Below, piece by piece: positions 53,925 through 64,000 of a DNA stretch of 64,000 nt (position 1 is its first letter; every line of letters starts with the position of its first letter). Location: the NCBI GenBank assembly GCA_017163975.1, contig JAFFSR010000084.1:10001-74000 (forward strand). The letters are read 5' to 3'. Source of the DNA: Anastatus disparis (Eukaryota; Arthropoda; Insecta; Hymenoptera; Eupelmidae). The notes below the pieces were generated by a model, which was given only the letters and a program-made list of their open reading frames with translations, did not search any database and was not told the origin of the DNA. A program made the translations under genes and the position numbers.

Positions 53925-54250
53925 TACTTGATAGTTTCGAGTACTTAACTCGAACTTAAAGAAAAAATTTCTCGCGAGTACTCGACAATCGAGTACTTGC
54001 ACTTCAAGACGTACTCGAGTTTTCGTTCCAAGTACTCGAAAAAAACATAAAATACTTAAATTACTCGAGTACTCGAAAAAAATATGAATTTCTAAATTCA
54101 CTTAAGTACTCGAAAAAATATGAATTCATCAAATAAATTGAGTATTCGAAAAAATATAAATTACTTGAGTATTCGAAAAAATATAAATTACTCGAGTACT
54201 CGAGAAAATATAAATTACTCGACAAAATATGAAGTTGAGTTACTCGAACA
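53925..54250. repeat. Minisatellite of CTCGAGTACTCGAAAAAATA type
   Basis: About ten imperfect ~28-bp units of TTACTCGAGTACTCGAAAAA plus ATATAAA. The core contains the nested palindromes CTCGAG, GAGTACTC and CGAGTACTCG. Frames through it are not genes. Units degenerate to the left of 53990. Confidence 0.85.
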
Positions 54251-54938
54251 ACTAGTTAATTTATCAATTATATTATCTGTGGTAATTAGTTCTCATTTCC
54301 ACGAGAATAATCAGTTTTTTATTATGTTTTTATCAATTGGTTTTAGGTTGTATTTGTCCGTGTATTTGGGCGGAATTTCGGAATCAATTTTTAACGAGTT
54401 CAGGTCGAGTCCAAAGAAAATTATTTTTTTTAATTCAATCACTCATTTTTAATTTTCAATTAAAAAAAAGTTTTACCATACCATGAAAATACAATAAAGA
54501 ATATTTCGAGGTTATGTAAGATACACATCGATATTATGAAAAAATCTATACGATTTTCGACCAGCCATCATAGGACCACGCTCATCACCACGCCTCACCC
54601 ATTCGGTGGCCCGACTTCGGCAGCCGAAGGTGGCCCAACTGAGAGAAGTTGGTTGCCGTAATAAAAAGGTTACTCGGGTATTATTTCTATACACTCTATT
54701 ATAATCACTACTACAAAAATATAATCTTTTAATATTGTTTATTATAATCATTACCGCAATACTTTAGGTTTCCACTACATTCGATTATAATCGTTACTGT
54801 AAATTCAACGTGGCTAATTACACAAATTTATAATGAAAATCATGATCAAATAAATTTGTATTTTATTCTATTATAATCTTCATTACAACATTTTTAATAT
54901 CTTATTGCTATTTATTGTGATTCTATACCACATTCAGA
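54251..54938. other. Intergenic DNA with a small G+C-rich palindrome
   Basis: Mostly AT-rich. 54590-54660 is G+C-rich with CTTCGGCAGCCGAAG (15-bp palindrome) and CCACGCCTCACCCATTCGG. 54690-54900 shows recurrent ATTATAATCATTAC words that become a degenerate repeat after 55320. Confidence 0.45.
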
Positions 54939-55321
54939 AAAGGCCGTATAACCTGTTCCTTGTCTAATCTAAATATTTGTTATGATTAATAAATTTTACA
55001 TTTTTATACAAATATAAGACCAGAGCTTCATAGATTTAAGGACGAGCCAATAATCCTATTTTATGAAAAAATATCAAATTTTCAGTTTTCAAGTAAAGTA
55101 GAAAAACAGTTTAACTTAACTTCAATGAAGTTCAATTTTTTTCTGTTTCATACTTTACTTCGAAACTGTTGAAATTTTTATAGTTTTTCATAGAATAGGA
55201 TTGTTTGCTCTTCCTTGAATATACTGAACTCTGGTCTTACATTTATATTAAAATCTGTAATTTATTAATTACAACGTCAATTTAGATTAGATAAGGACAA
55301 ATTTGTACGGCCTCCTCTCAA
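54939..55321. mobile_element. TTAA-type palindromic MITE, GAGGMGGCCGTATA family, copy 2
   Basis: About 380 bp, homologous to the element at 50692-51015: AAAAGGCCGTATAACCTGTT at the left, AGGCCGTACAAATTTGTCCT on the complement at the right, with the same CCTTGTCTAATCTAAATATT and TATTCTATGAAAAA-type arms. Flanking sequence is TTCA/TCAA rather than intact TTAA, consistent with an older, decayed copy. Confidence 0.75.
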
Positions 55322-56190
55322 TTTATAATAATTACTGCTAAATCGTAATAATTTATTGATGAAGACTATGATAAATATTTGAATACAGTATTTTTCCAAT
55401 ACATTTTATTTTATTAACCACTATGAGAGTACATTTTTTAATTATTCTTCATTATAATTTTTCACAACAAATGATTTTAATCATTACTACTGTATTATAA
55501 TAATTGATTACAGGAAACTAATAAATGTTCCAATAACCTAATTTTCGAGTTTATTTATTATCATTATTACAAAATGATAATCTTCAATTATTGTTGATTA
55601 TAATTCATTACCACATTTAATTACGATAATTAACATAAAAATATAATTACTTATTATATTTAATTATGATTATCACTGCGGTATTGTAATAAAAGGATAT
55701 ATAATACTATAGTTAATACTACAATACCTCGAGATTTTAAGACATTTAATTATAATCATTACTACATAAATATAATCTCTTATTATTGTTAATTATTATT
55801 ACTGCAATGCTATAGTATTCTACTGCACCCAATTATAATTGTTGCTGTATAGTTAACATAGCTAATTAAAGAAAATTATAATCAATATCATGATTTAATG
55901 AATTTCTATCTTCTTCCATTTCAATCTTTATTATAAGTCTCGCATTTTTAATTACTGTTTATTATGATTCTACACCACATTAAATTATGATTATAGCTCC
56001 CAAATTATAATAATTAATTCAAGCGGACTATGATAAATATTTCAATAAAATAATTTTCCAATAGATTTTATTTTAATTAAAACTTTAAAATTAAATTTTC
56101 AAATTATTTTTCATTATAATTTTCCACGCTGTATTACAATAATTGATCATAGGTATCTAATGAATATATCAATACTTTTATTCTCGAGTT
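55322..56190. repeat. Degenerate (ATTATAATCATTACT)-type AT repeat
   Basis: Words such as TTATAATCATTACTAC, ATAATTGATTACAGG and TTATAATTTTCCAC recur with no fixed period. No coding potential. Confidence 0.6.
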
Positions 56191-56570
56191 CATTAAGGTG
56201 ATGTTAAACGGACACTACACCTGTACTCAGGAATATTGATAATTTTCTTGTTCGATCGCATAATTTAAAAAAAAAAACATTAACTCGTAGAATGTATCAT
56301 GAAAATTGTTTATTTGAATTTTCAAGTTATTCAATTAATTAGTTATTGAGGATTTTGGGTTCAATATTTGAAGTTATGAAAATAGTAATTATTACTGAAA
56401 CTCAAAATATTTAATAACTAATGAATGAATTTACTTCAAATTTTCATTTCAATAATAAACAAGATATTTACTACCACATAATATATTTTGTTTTTCTGAA
56501 ATTTTGCATTAAAATGAAAAGATAGTAAATATTCCAGCGTACTAGTAAAGTGTTTGTTGTATATCACCTT
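56191..56570. mobile_element. Inverted-end element, AAGGTGAT family, copy 1
   Basis: Ends AAGGTGATGTTAAACGGACA and, inverted, AAGGTGATATACAACAAACA, with matching inner parts (ATTAATTAGTTATTGAGGAT versus its complement near 56410). CATT flanks both sides. About 375 bp. Confidence 0.6.
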
Positions 56571-57289
56571 CATTGTAATCATCACTACAGACTTATCTTT
56601 AATTATTGTTGATTAAAATTCTTTACCATATTTGTTTATGATGATAATCATAAAATTATAATTACTTAGCATAGTTGATCATAATTCTTTATCATTTTAA
56701 TAGTAATACACGCCGATCAACGTATTTGCTGGCACTTAACGGCTGACCGCTAAGACGCTCGAAAAGCGGTCAAGCAAAACTCTACAGAAAGAATTTCTGA
56801 GAGTTGCAACTAGCAAATATGATATAATACTCTAGTCGGTATAAACTAACGACTTTCAATTAAGACAATGTCTCGCTCTGTCAAATGCGAACTTAGTCTA
56901 CCGTATTATACGACCACGTGGCGAAATCCTCTAATGAGCACAGCGCGGCTTAGGTTTCGTGTTAACGCAACGGTAGCCGAAAACTCTCTCAAGCGCCTCG
57001 CGGCCGGCGAGCTTCTCTGTCACGTGCCAGTCGTCAAGATACGCACTTCTTTACTCGTCTTAGACGAAATATATGACCGAGCATCCATCCTATTTTAATA
57101 CATAAGCGCGCAAGATTCAAACACGGTAGAATACCGTTAAAATATCTAATCTAAATCTATAGATTTTAATGATTGATTGTGGATATAATATTATTATTTT
57201 CTGTTTATTATTATAAAATAATGGTTGCATATCTACTAATATCTGCATCAGTAAAGAAATTAATTGGATTTCTGTACAAAATTGAAAAA
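56571..57289. other. Balanced-composition segment with a small hypothetical frame
   Basis: 56700-57110 is distinctly G+C-richer than the flanks. The frame 56868-57098 (MSRSVKCELSLPYYTTTWRN, 76 codons) has no domain I recognise. CAAATATGATATAATACTC (56812) looks TATA-like. It may be a fragment of an LTR or a unique host sequence trapped between element halves (56191-56570 and 57290-57475). Confidence 0.3.
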
Positions 57290-57475
57290 TGTTAATAAAT
57301 AATTTTGGAACCCAAAATTCTCAATAACTAATCAATGAATTTATTTAAAAATTTAACCGAATAATCTTTATGGTAAATACTACAAGCTAATGCATTTTTT
57401 TATTGAAAATTTTGCAATAAGATATAAAGATAGTGAATATTTATGAATACAGATGTAGTGTCCATTTTACATCCC
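57290..57475. repeat. Arm of the AAGGTGAT-type element, copy 2
   Basis: CCCAAAATTCTCAATAACTA, AAGATAGTGAATATT and TGTAGTGTCCATTTTACATC, ending CCCCTTAA at about 57480, are the complement of the left arm at 56191. If paired with that arm the element would be about 1.28 kb with TTAA flanks (56194-56197, 57476-57479). A further fragment (GGAACCCAAAATTCTCCATA) is at 57758-57800. Confidence 0.5.
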
Positions 57476-57800
57476 CTTAAAGAAATAGTAAACTTTTATT
57501 ATTATTTAGACTTCTTAAATATTAAAAGCGTGCAAACATTTTCGAAATTTAAATAATTTAAACTATTATTTACATTATTATTATACATATAATATTAATA
57601 CAAAATCAAAAGTTATTTTACAAATATAACTATTTATGTACATAATTTTTATATTAACCTTTAAATATCGTCTTTGATTTCCAAGATATATCATAATTGA
57701 ATTCCAAATCGATCTCTGGACATAGTCGTGTAAAATTGTCCATGATTAAAAACATGGGAACCCAAAATTCTCCATAACTAATGAATGAATTTATTTAAAA

Positions 57801-58690
57801 ATTAATAATGTTTTTAACAATATAAAATTCATAAAATATATAAAAAATTAAATAGCTCAATTCTCAACGATTTGTATATCGTTCCTATTTTTAAAATACA
57901 AATGAAAATAAGAATCCTCCTAGTTTATATTTTCTTAATTATAGTATTATACTATTTTTTCAAACAAAAGACTTGTAAATTTTGTTTTGTAGAAAAGTAG
58001 TTTATTCTAGGAATGATTCAACTTAAATTTTAAAATTAAATAAAAAAACTTTGAAATAATACTTTTTAGGCGAGTTTATAATTGAATAATATTATTTTCT
58101 TTATAATATTTGAAATATATATATATGTTTATTTCAATTTAAACTTTTAACAGTACTTCATACACAATTTTGACTAACAAAAGTTTTGAAATCAATCAAG
58201 AAATCGTCAAGTAACTTTGTATTTCATTAATTTTTTTTTAATAATATAAAAATGATAAAATGCATATAAATAAAATGGTTTATAATCTTAAATTATTATT
58301 TATTAATGATATATATGATCTCTGTTATTATTATATGATTTAAAATTCTTATTGTCTGTATTTTAATTATGGCGTTATGCTATACTTTTGAAAAAAAATT
58401 TTCAAGTTGTCAATCTAGAAATATTTTAGATATTACGGGATATCGGAGCTGCAACAATCGAGTTTTGCTTTTCTTATTTTATTATCTTTTCCAATTCATA
58501 AATTAAACAAATATAATGACTTGTCCGCACTTAAGCTATGTTAATACAATAATTTTTGTTACAATAAAAAATCATTTAGGCTTGTTATTTTTGTATGAGC
58601 TTGGCTTGGAAATTAGATATCAAACTCAAAAAACCTAACCTTAAAATATGATACATTGAAAGTTTGTAGTATAACTCTTTTTATGTATAG
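57801..58690. other. AT-rich intergenic DNA
   Basis: No gene, RNA or bounded repeat recognised. Confidence 0.4.
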
Positions 58691-58692
58691 TA

Positions 58693-59695
58693 CACTGAGA
58701 AAAAAATTTAGTTGGATTAAGTAAGGCTTAATTGAATCAATGAAATCCCTTAGGTGCGGGCGGCACATAAAATGTTTTGTTACATTAATACAAATATTTT
58801 AATTGAGTCAAATAAATATTTCATTTTTTTAAATAAATATTTGATTCTACTAAACATCACAAATATTGGTTAAAAATAATATTTTGTATTTTCAAATAAA
58901 TATTTGACTTACTATATGTTGCGAAGATTGATTCAATAAAATTAATTAATTGTTTTTATAAAAAATTTTATTAATTAAAATGCCCATTTGTTTTTCTAAT
59001 TAATTATTTCATCATATTAATGCTATATTGAAATTAAATTAGTTCAATATTTTATATTTTCAAATGAAAGTTTAATTTATTAAATATTTTAAATTTAATA
59101 AAATTTTAAGATTTAATAAAATTAATTCATTGTCTTAACAAAAAATTGATTAATTATTCGGTTATCTCAAATAAAATATTCCTTCAAAGTAAAGAAATAT
59201 TTAATTAATTCGATTTATAGATATTTTAATCGAACAAATACTGTCTTTAATCAACAGTATTTGCTTTCAGTGATTTACATTTATTTATTAACATCAATGA
59301 ATTGATGACTCATTAAAGGACAGGTGAATATGATTCCATTTATTTATATGGTAAAGAATAACAATTATTAACATACTAACATTAGTATGCTTTATACAGT
59401 GATCGCACACGCAGTAAATCTAACATAAATTTCGCTCGCATTACAATTTACGTATTATCTTGGATTTTTAACTTCCTTATATATCAACTTAGAAGCCCTC
59501 TTACCGCTTGCGAGATCGAAAATTAACGACGCCACCAAGCGGTTGTATCATCAAACCATCGAACTAAATGATTTTGTTAAAACAATAAATGTTTCTTTTA
59601 GTTCAAATATGTGTTATTTGAATGAAATAAATTATGTAGATGAATCAAATAGTGGATTTACTTGATTTTAACAAGTATTTAATCAGATTTCTCTG
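58693..59695. mobile_element. Candidate TA-flanked element with CACTGAGAAAA terminus
   Basis: Left end CACTGAGAAAAAAATTTAGT preceded by TA; the right end, inverted, is CAGAGAAATCTGATTAAATA followed by TA. The ends are similar but not identical. The left end resembles the termini of the element at 49070. The interior is AT-rich with TTAATTGAATCAA/AATAAATATTTGATT words and a more balanced patch at 59500-59560. Boundaries are tentative. Confidence 0.45.
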
Positions 59696-60359
59696 TAATT
59701 TTTATTAACTTTAGTACATATTTTGCTAAGTTATTCACTTAGCAAGACACGTATTTAAAACATGAGTTTGTTTGAGTAAAGGATGATAACTTATACAAAA
59801 AAATATTTTTCAAGAATATTAAATATTAATTTTAACATTATATTTCATTTGATTTAGTAAATATGTTATTAAATAATAACTGCTTGTTTCAATGAATATT
59901 TCATTAAGATAATTAAATAATTATTTAATCGATCTGATAAAGAAATTAATTAATACACCAAAATATTTAATTGGGACATAAATAATAAAATATTTAATTG
60001 TTAAAAATAATAATTAATTCAATTAATCACTGATTTCATAGACGCAATATAATTAAATAATAAAAGTAATAAAATAATTTTATAGAACAAGATAAATCAA
60101 ATATTTGAATCAATTAAAAATTTAATTAATTTAATGCATCCAATTAATTATAATACAGCAATGAAATTATTTGACCAAAAGACAATGAGATATTTCATAG
60201 AATCAATCATATATTTCATAAAGAGAAAAACACATTCATCAAAGCAACTAAATATAGAATTAAAATGATTAGGTATTTCATTAGCCAGTGAAATAATTTA
60301 ATATAAGTCATACAATATTTATTTAAAACAATGAAATATCTTTTTGTTATTATTCAAAA
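59696..60359. other. AT-rich DNA with degenerate TTTAATTG / AATCAAT words
   Basis: Diverged relatives of the satellite unit at 60360-60870 are recognisable (ATATTTCATAGAATCAATCA, AAATATTTAATTGTTAAAAA). No coding potential. Confidence 0.45.
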
Positions 60360-60870
60360 TTTATTGAAAGAATAAAACAATAATTTTGACATTATTTAAA
60401 TATTTCATTGATATAATTAAATATATTATTGAACAGTAAAGTAATTTAATAAAGGTGATATAATAATTAATTAAATCAATGTAATATATTCTTCTTTTAA
60501 TCAAAATTTGATAAAAATAATAGAATAAATACGTTAGAATTAGTAAACATTTTATTAAGATAATTAAATATATTTTAAACATCAAAGTAATTTAGTAGAA
60601 GTATTATAATATTTAATTGAAATAGTGAAATATATTCTTATGTCAATCAAAACTTGATAGAATTAATAGAATAAATATATTCGGTTTAATAAATATTTCA
60701 TTGAGATAATCAAATATATTATTGAACATTAAAGTAATTTTATGGAAATGTTAATGTAATATTTAATTGAATCAATGAAATATATTCTTGTTTCAATAAT
60801 AACTTGATAGAAATAATAGGATAAATATATTTGGTTTAATAAATATTTCATTAAGATAATCAAATATATT
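60360..60870. repeat. AT-rich satellite, ~147-bp unit
   Basis: Three to four units with the order ATTGAACATTAAAGTAATTT, ATATTTAATTGAATCAATGA, AATATATTCTTGTTTCAAT, AAATATTTCATTGAGATAAT. ATTATTGAAC recurs at about 60426 and 60719, with an intermediate diverged unit near 60570. The array ends exactly where the probable LTR begins (60872). Degenerate copies extend left. Confidence 0.75.
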
Positions 60871-60871
60871 A

Positions 60872-62002
60872 TGTAACGTTTGGCCTTTTTGCCTCGAATA
60901 GATCTTGATATCGTAGGCGTCAGACTTTTAGAGGGTGCTGCAGATGGTTGATTCTCGGAGGCCAAAGTTCAAACTTACATACTAACCTAACCTTATTGAA
61001 TTAATAAAATTAATAATAAGAGAAATAATAAAGAAATAAATTAAAAGAATGAAATATGAATGATCAAAAAAAATAATAATATTAATTAAAAGAATTAATC
61101 ATAAATAAATGGTACAAAGCTAATCTATCCTTACGTACTAAGTGATAACGATAATGAGAGGAAGCAGGATGGGTACTGCGGACTGGTGATTAAGTTTAGA
61201 CACGATAACTTTGGGTTTAAACTCAAACTATCTTTTTCTTTTATGTTTATTAATAAAAATAAAAAGAATAACAAAATAATTACAACGCCGACTAAATAAT
61301 ATTGAATAACAAAAATAAAAATTATAATTGTGTGTAATAACGTTTTGTACGTTGAAAAAGAAAAGAAAAATCTTTAGTTGTCTTCTTGACCGCTAGGTGG
61401 CGCTATTCGTATTTATCGGCTGTAACAAATAAAACAAAGAAAGAAAATACAACGGTTAATTATATAACAATTTAGACTCGGTAGGTAAATTCGCGACCTA
61501 CTTTATCGGCGGAGTTCGGCGCAATCGTTAACGGAGTCAGGTAAGGTAATACAGGAGAGCTAGGATGGTAACCCTCTAAACCATAAGTGGAGAAGAGAGG
61601 GGAGGCTTTTGGTCGAAGACCAAAGGAGGACTCTACCCCGACTAGCGATGGTGGAGGTAGTAACTAGGAGTCAAAGTCGGGCAATCCCACCCTTACACTG
61701 ACGGAAAGATAGGAGACTATGCCGGGCAATCCCACCCTTACATAGCTTGAGGCAGGAGTATAGGTAAGGATAACTCCCACTGTGTCGAGCAATCCCACTC
61801 TTACACAGAGGAAGGGGAGAGAGTCTCCCTGCTGGCTCGGCGGCTCGCTTATATATGCTACGGAGCTCGCTATTCCCGTTGCGGGAGTAGCGCGTCGTAG
61901 CGGCTGAGCGCAAGTACTAAGTCTAGCGCGATTTTTGAATCGTCGCACACCCCTCTCGCTTGGGAGAGTGAAGCTTGCGAACGAACCCAAACTAAACTAA
62001 CA
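60872..62002 (-). repeat. Probable 3' LTR of the minus-strand gypsy-like element
   Basis: On the minus strand it starts near TGTTAGTTTAGTTTGGGTTC (62002) and ends AAACGTTACA (60872), about 1.13 kb with TG...CA ends. It carries a TATA-box-like CATATATAAGCGAGC (about 61850) in a G+C-rich first half, followed by three tandem GTAAGGGTGGGATTGCCCG units (61680-61810) and then an AT-rich half. It lies 3' of gag-protease on the same strand. The left boundary abuts a satellite; the right boundary is uncertain and no polypurine tract is obvious. Confidence 0.5.
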
Positions 62003-62531
62003 GTTCAAGTAACCTTAATCATAATCATAAATGGTATAATTAATTAAGTATTATTAAAAAAAAATCAAATTAAAGAGAGAAAAAAAAAATTCATATCTTA
62101 TGTTTAAGCTTACTTTTACAAGTAAGAGAAACAAGCTAATCTAAACTATCTCGCAAGACAATTTATGTGCAGGATGCTTATGTAAAAATAAATGGAAGTT
62201 ATAATCTTACCAAACACGTTGTGTGTTTTTACCGCTCTTACTAATGTTTCGGCGGACGTCCGACTGGAACCATGTCTTCTACTGATGCACATTTCAGGTG
62301 ACGGTATTGGTCCTGTCGGTGGAGACGCAAGCCGTGTGGGTTGTTGGTCAGTCATCGTAGTCAACGATCGAGGGATGAGCGAAGATGTTGTGGGCACGGT
62401 TCAAGCTCTGGCCAGTAGCTCTGCGTGCTCGCATGGGACCTCCTCAATTGATGACGCAGCTTTCAGATGGAGTGGTGATACTGACAATCCCGGGCTCATT
62501 GCGTGGATAACCAGCGAGTTGATTCGTTGGT
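62003..62531 (-). other. Interval between gag-protease and the probable LTR
   Basis: No RT, RNase H or integrase motifs are visible on the minus strand, so pol has been deleted or was never present in this copy. A minus-strand frame (62397-62146, MPTTSSLIPRSLTTMTDQQP) has no recognised domain and may be the tail of the polyprotein in another frame. The plus-strand frame 62192-62590 looks like an antisense shadow. Confidence 0.45.
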
Positions 62532-64000
62532 TTAAGATCTTTCGTACGCACATGACGGGTGATCGGGTCGTCGTGTGCTTTTACGATTAGCAGACCTATT
62601 TTTCTTAGACGGACCGATAGCTTTGCGGCTTTGTCGGCGGTCTCGCGCTGTCACGTGAAAACTTTGTGTGATATTGTTTTTCGCGAGTTGGAGCGCGTCT
62701 TTTAGCCTACTGAGCTTGTCTAGGTGGTTTTGTAATGCTTCAGGAGCTATAAAATCCCTATCGTCCTTCGGATAGGTGGGCGTGGAATCAATAGATTTGC
62801 CACGGGTGGAAACCATTTTACAACAGTCTTTTTGATCGCCGATGTATTGAGGAACCATGATCTCGGCGACGTGATTCGCTGGTTCTGCGGTGCTGCACTG
62901 AGGTGCGTTTAGCGGTTGCCGTTCAAAAGGCGCAGGATTTGACGGTTCGATTTGACCGATGTTCTCTTCGTTTAGAGAAAAAGGTTTTAAGGCGGACGTT
63001 GTATTGATGAGAAAGACCTGTCTGGCAGGATCGCGGATTGGTTCTAGCGTGTGTCCTTCTATCGAGATACGCATCCCTATTTTAACTAGTAGGTCCATTC
63101 CAAGTAACAGATCGAAACATAGATTTTTTAATATCGAGAAATTATGTTCGAAACGGCGGTTTTTATACGTGAAAGCCCCGGAGATAGTTTGTGTCGATTC
63201 TGCTTCAGATCCGTTCGCTAGACCGATTATGATTTGCTCCTTCTTAAGGGTCCAGCCGGATCGCAAACAATGGTCGATGATTTCTGGTTTCGCGAAAGAA
63301 GTTATTGACCCCGGATCCACTAAAGCTTTTATTGACTTGTTACCTATTCGGAAATAGAGGAAATAGCGATTTTCGTAGGCCTCGTGAGAGTTACGAGTTG
63401 TTGGAATCGGTCGGGCTCCTGGTTCCGTCCGATTTACTCGTAGTCTTTCCGCCCCTTTACAGTGACAATTTTTAGTCATGGTACCGTTTTTACCGCAAAA
63501 TGAACAGAAAATCTTTCCGGGGCTAGTGCAATCAAAACGATGGTGCCCTTTTCCTTTGCACCTCCAACAATTCCGCGAGCGCGAATATTGCTGTGTGGTA
63601 AAAGCCGCCGTGTTTGGACGCGTTGGTTGAGCGGGTGACCGAGTGTCTCTCATCTGGCGTTTAACTTCTTCAATTTCTTCGACGCGTTGGATTAATTGTT
63701 CGATGGAAGAAAAATCCGACCTACGTATGTGGAGTCGTAAAACGGGTCGCATGTTGCTGTAAATGTTTTCTAGTTGTTGCTGTGCCATTATGCCGCCGCG
63801 TCGTCGCATTAAGGTGGCGAGCGAAGTTACGTATCTACGGATGTCCTCGTTTTCGCCTTGTTTCCGGTTTATGATTAGCCGATCAAGATGGCGTAATTCA
63901 CCGGGAGACAAATAATAGTCACGTAGACGCGTGATTAATTGCTGGAAAGAATTGATTTCGGGAGCGCAGTTTCTATACCATAATTGTGCATCTCCACGTA
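62532..64000 (-). CDS. Gypsy-like gag-protease polyprotein, 5' end beyond window
   Basis: A continuous minus-strand frame of at least 485 residues, open to the right edge (GDAQLWYRNCAPEINSFQQL and LITRLRDYYLSPGELR precede the first listed Leu/Met at 63911). Counting from 63911: capsid-like gag to about residue 95, zinc knuckle 1 CWRCKGKGHHRFDC (115-128, complete CCHC), knuckle 2 CSFCGKNGTMTKNC (136-149, Thr where His is expected), retropepsin-like protease with ALVDPGSITSF (about 197-207; active-site triad reads D-P-G rather than D-T/S-G) and LLLGMDLLVKIG (268-279). The tail is basic and ends at 62532. Gag packages element RNA; the protease would mature it. The frame has no stops, so the copy is young or selected, yet pol is missing downstream. 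Confidence 0.8.
   Translation of the reverse strand, partial: RGDAQLWYRNCAPEINSFQQLITRLRDYYLSPGELRHLDRLIINRKQGENEDIRRYVTSLATLMRRRGGIMAQQQLENIYSNMRPVLRLHIRRSDFSSIEQLIQRVEEIEEVKRQMRDTRSPAQPTRPNTAAFTTQQYSRSRNCWRCKGKGHHRFDCTSPGKIFCSFCGKNGTMTKNCHCKGAERLRVNRTEPGARPIPTTRNSHEAYENRYFLYFRIGNKSIKALVDPGSITSFAKPEIIDHCLRSGWTLKKEQIIIGLANGSEAESTQTISGAFTYKNRRFEHNFSILKNLCFDLLLGMDLLVKIGMRISIEGHTLEPIRDPARQVFLINTTSALKPFSLNEENIGQIEPSNPAPFERQPLNAPQCSTAEPANHVAEIMVPQYIGDQKDCCKMVSTRGKSIDSTPTYPKDDRDFIAPEALQNHLDKLSRLKDALQLAKNNITQSFHVTARDRRQSRKAIGPSKKNRSANRKSTRRPDHPSCAYERS

Noticed and set aside
62192..63357. Plus-strand frames of 132 codons opposite gag-protease
   Set aside because: They lie antisense to a frame with clear zinc-knuckle and protease motifs.
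1..64000. A host protein-coding gene with exons
   Set aside because: I searched the more balanced segments (6290-6900, 11700-12010, 17500-18200, 20100-20600, 51430-52310, 56700-57110) and found no exon-like frame with a recognisable domain; small noncoding exons cannot be excluded.

Overview
The window is eukaryotic, very AT-rich and dominated by transposable elements. The mix of element types (Ty3/gypsy LTR elements, jockey-like and CR1-like LINEs, a DIRS-like tyrosine-recombinase retroelement, Helitrons, and many TIR/MITE elements with TTAA, TAA or TA target duplications) is typical of an insect. An AT-rich hymenopteran or hemipteran would fit, but I cannot name the species. I found no intact host protein-coding gene. 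Nearly every long reading frame is a decayed transposon gene or a translated satellite or microsatellite.

Layout, left part. 1-1821 is a copy of a ~1.8-kb element made of ~165-bp tandem units, a CA tract and a terminal hairpin; related copies lie at 7.4-8.4, 12.4-14.6, 18.2-18.9 and (inverted) 25.6-27.4 kb. It abuts the 3' half of a gypsy-like retrotransposon (integrase 1839-2939, a K/E-rich coiled-coil third frame at 4592-5607, probable 3' LTR 6286-7396). A 69-bp minisatellite fills 9.0-10.1 kb and a related array 10.5-11.2 kb. A minus-strand LINE (endonuclease 14.7-15.5, ORF1 16.5-17.4 kb) is split by a nearly perfect ~300-bp inverted repeat.

Middle. About 19.26-33.25 kb is best read as one jockey-like LINE of roughly 5.8 kb opened by successive insertions: a probable solo LTR, a TTAA element, a TAA element, a TA element, a ~4.7-kb composite carrying an unfamiliar transposase-like gene (28434-29835), and a second TTAA element. 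At four sites, removing the insert plus one copy of its target duplication restores the reading frame. To the right are a purine-rich minisatellite, TA microsatellites, a candidate Helitron 3' end (35.33 kb), a small zinc-finger frame, a decayed DIRS-like element (37.19-40.56 kb) with inverted ends and an internal complementary region, and a minus-strand Helitron PIF1-type helicase (41.8-43.3 kb).

Right part. 43.9-46.2 kb has a minus-strand LINE ORF1 fragment and a plus-strand Helitron fragment split by a TTAA element. 46.3-60.9 kb is almost gene-free but rich in structure: fold-back elements, a 5S-rRNA-like and a tRNA-like Pol III unit each inside a TIR element, a tandem cluster of four related hairpins (48.34-48.67 kb), more TTAA elements and several satellites. 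The right edge holds a minus-strand gypsy-like gag-protease frame running off the window, followed by a probable 3' LTR with no pol between them.
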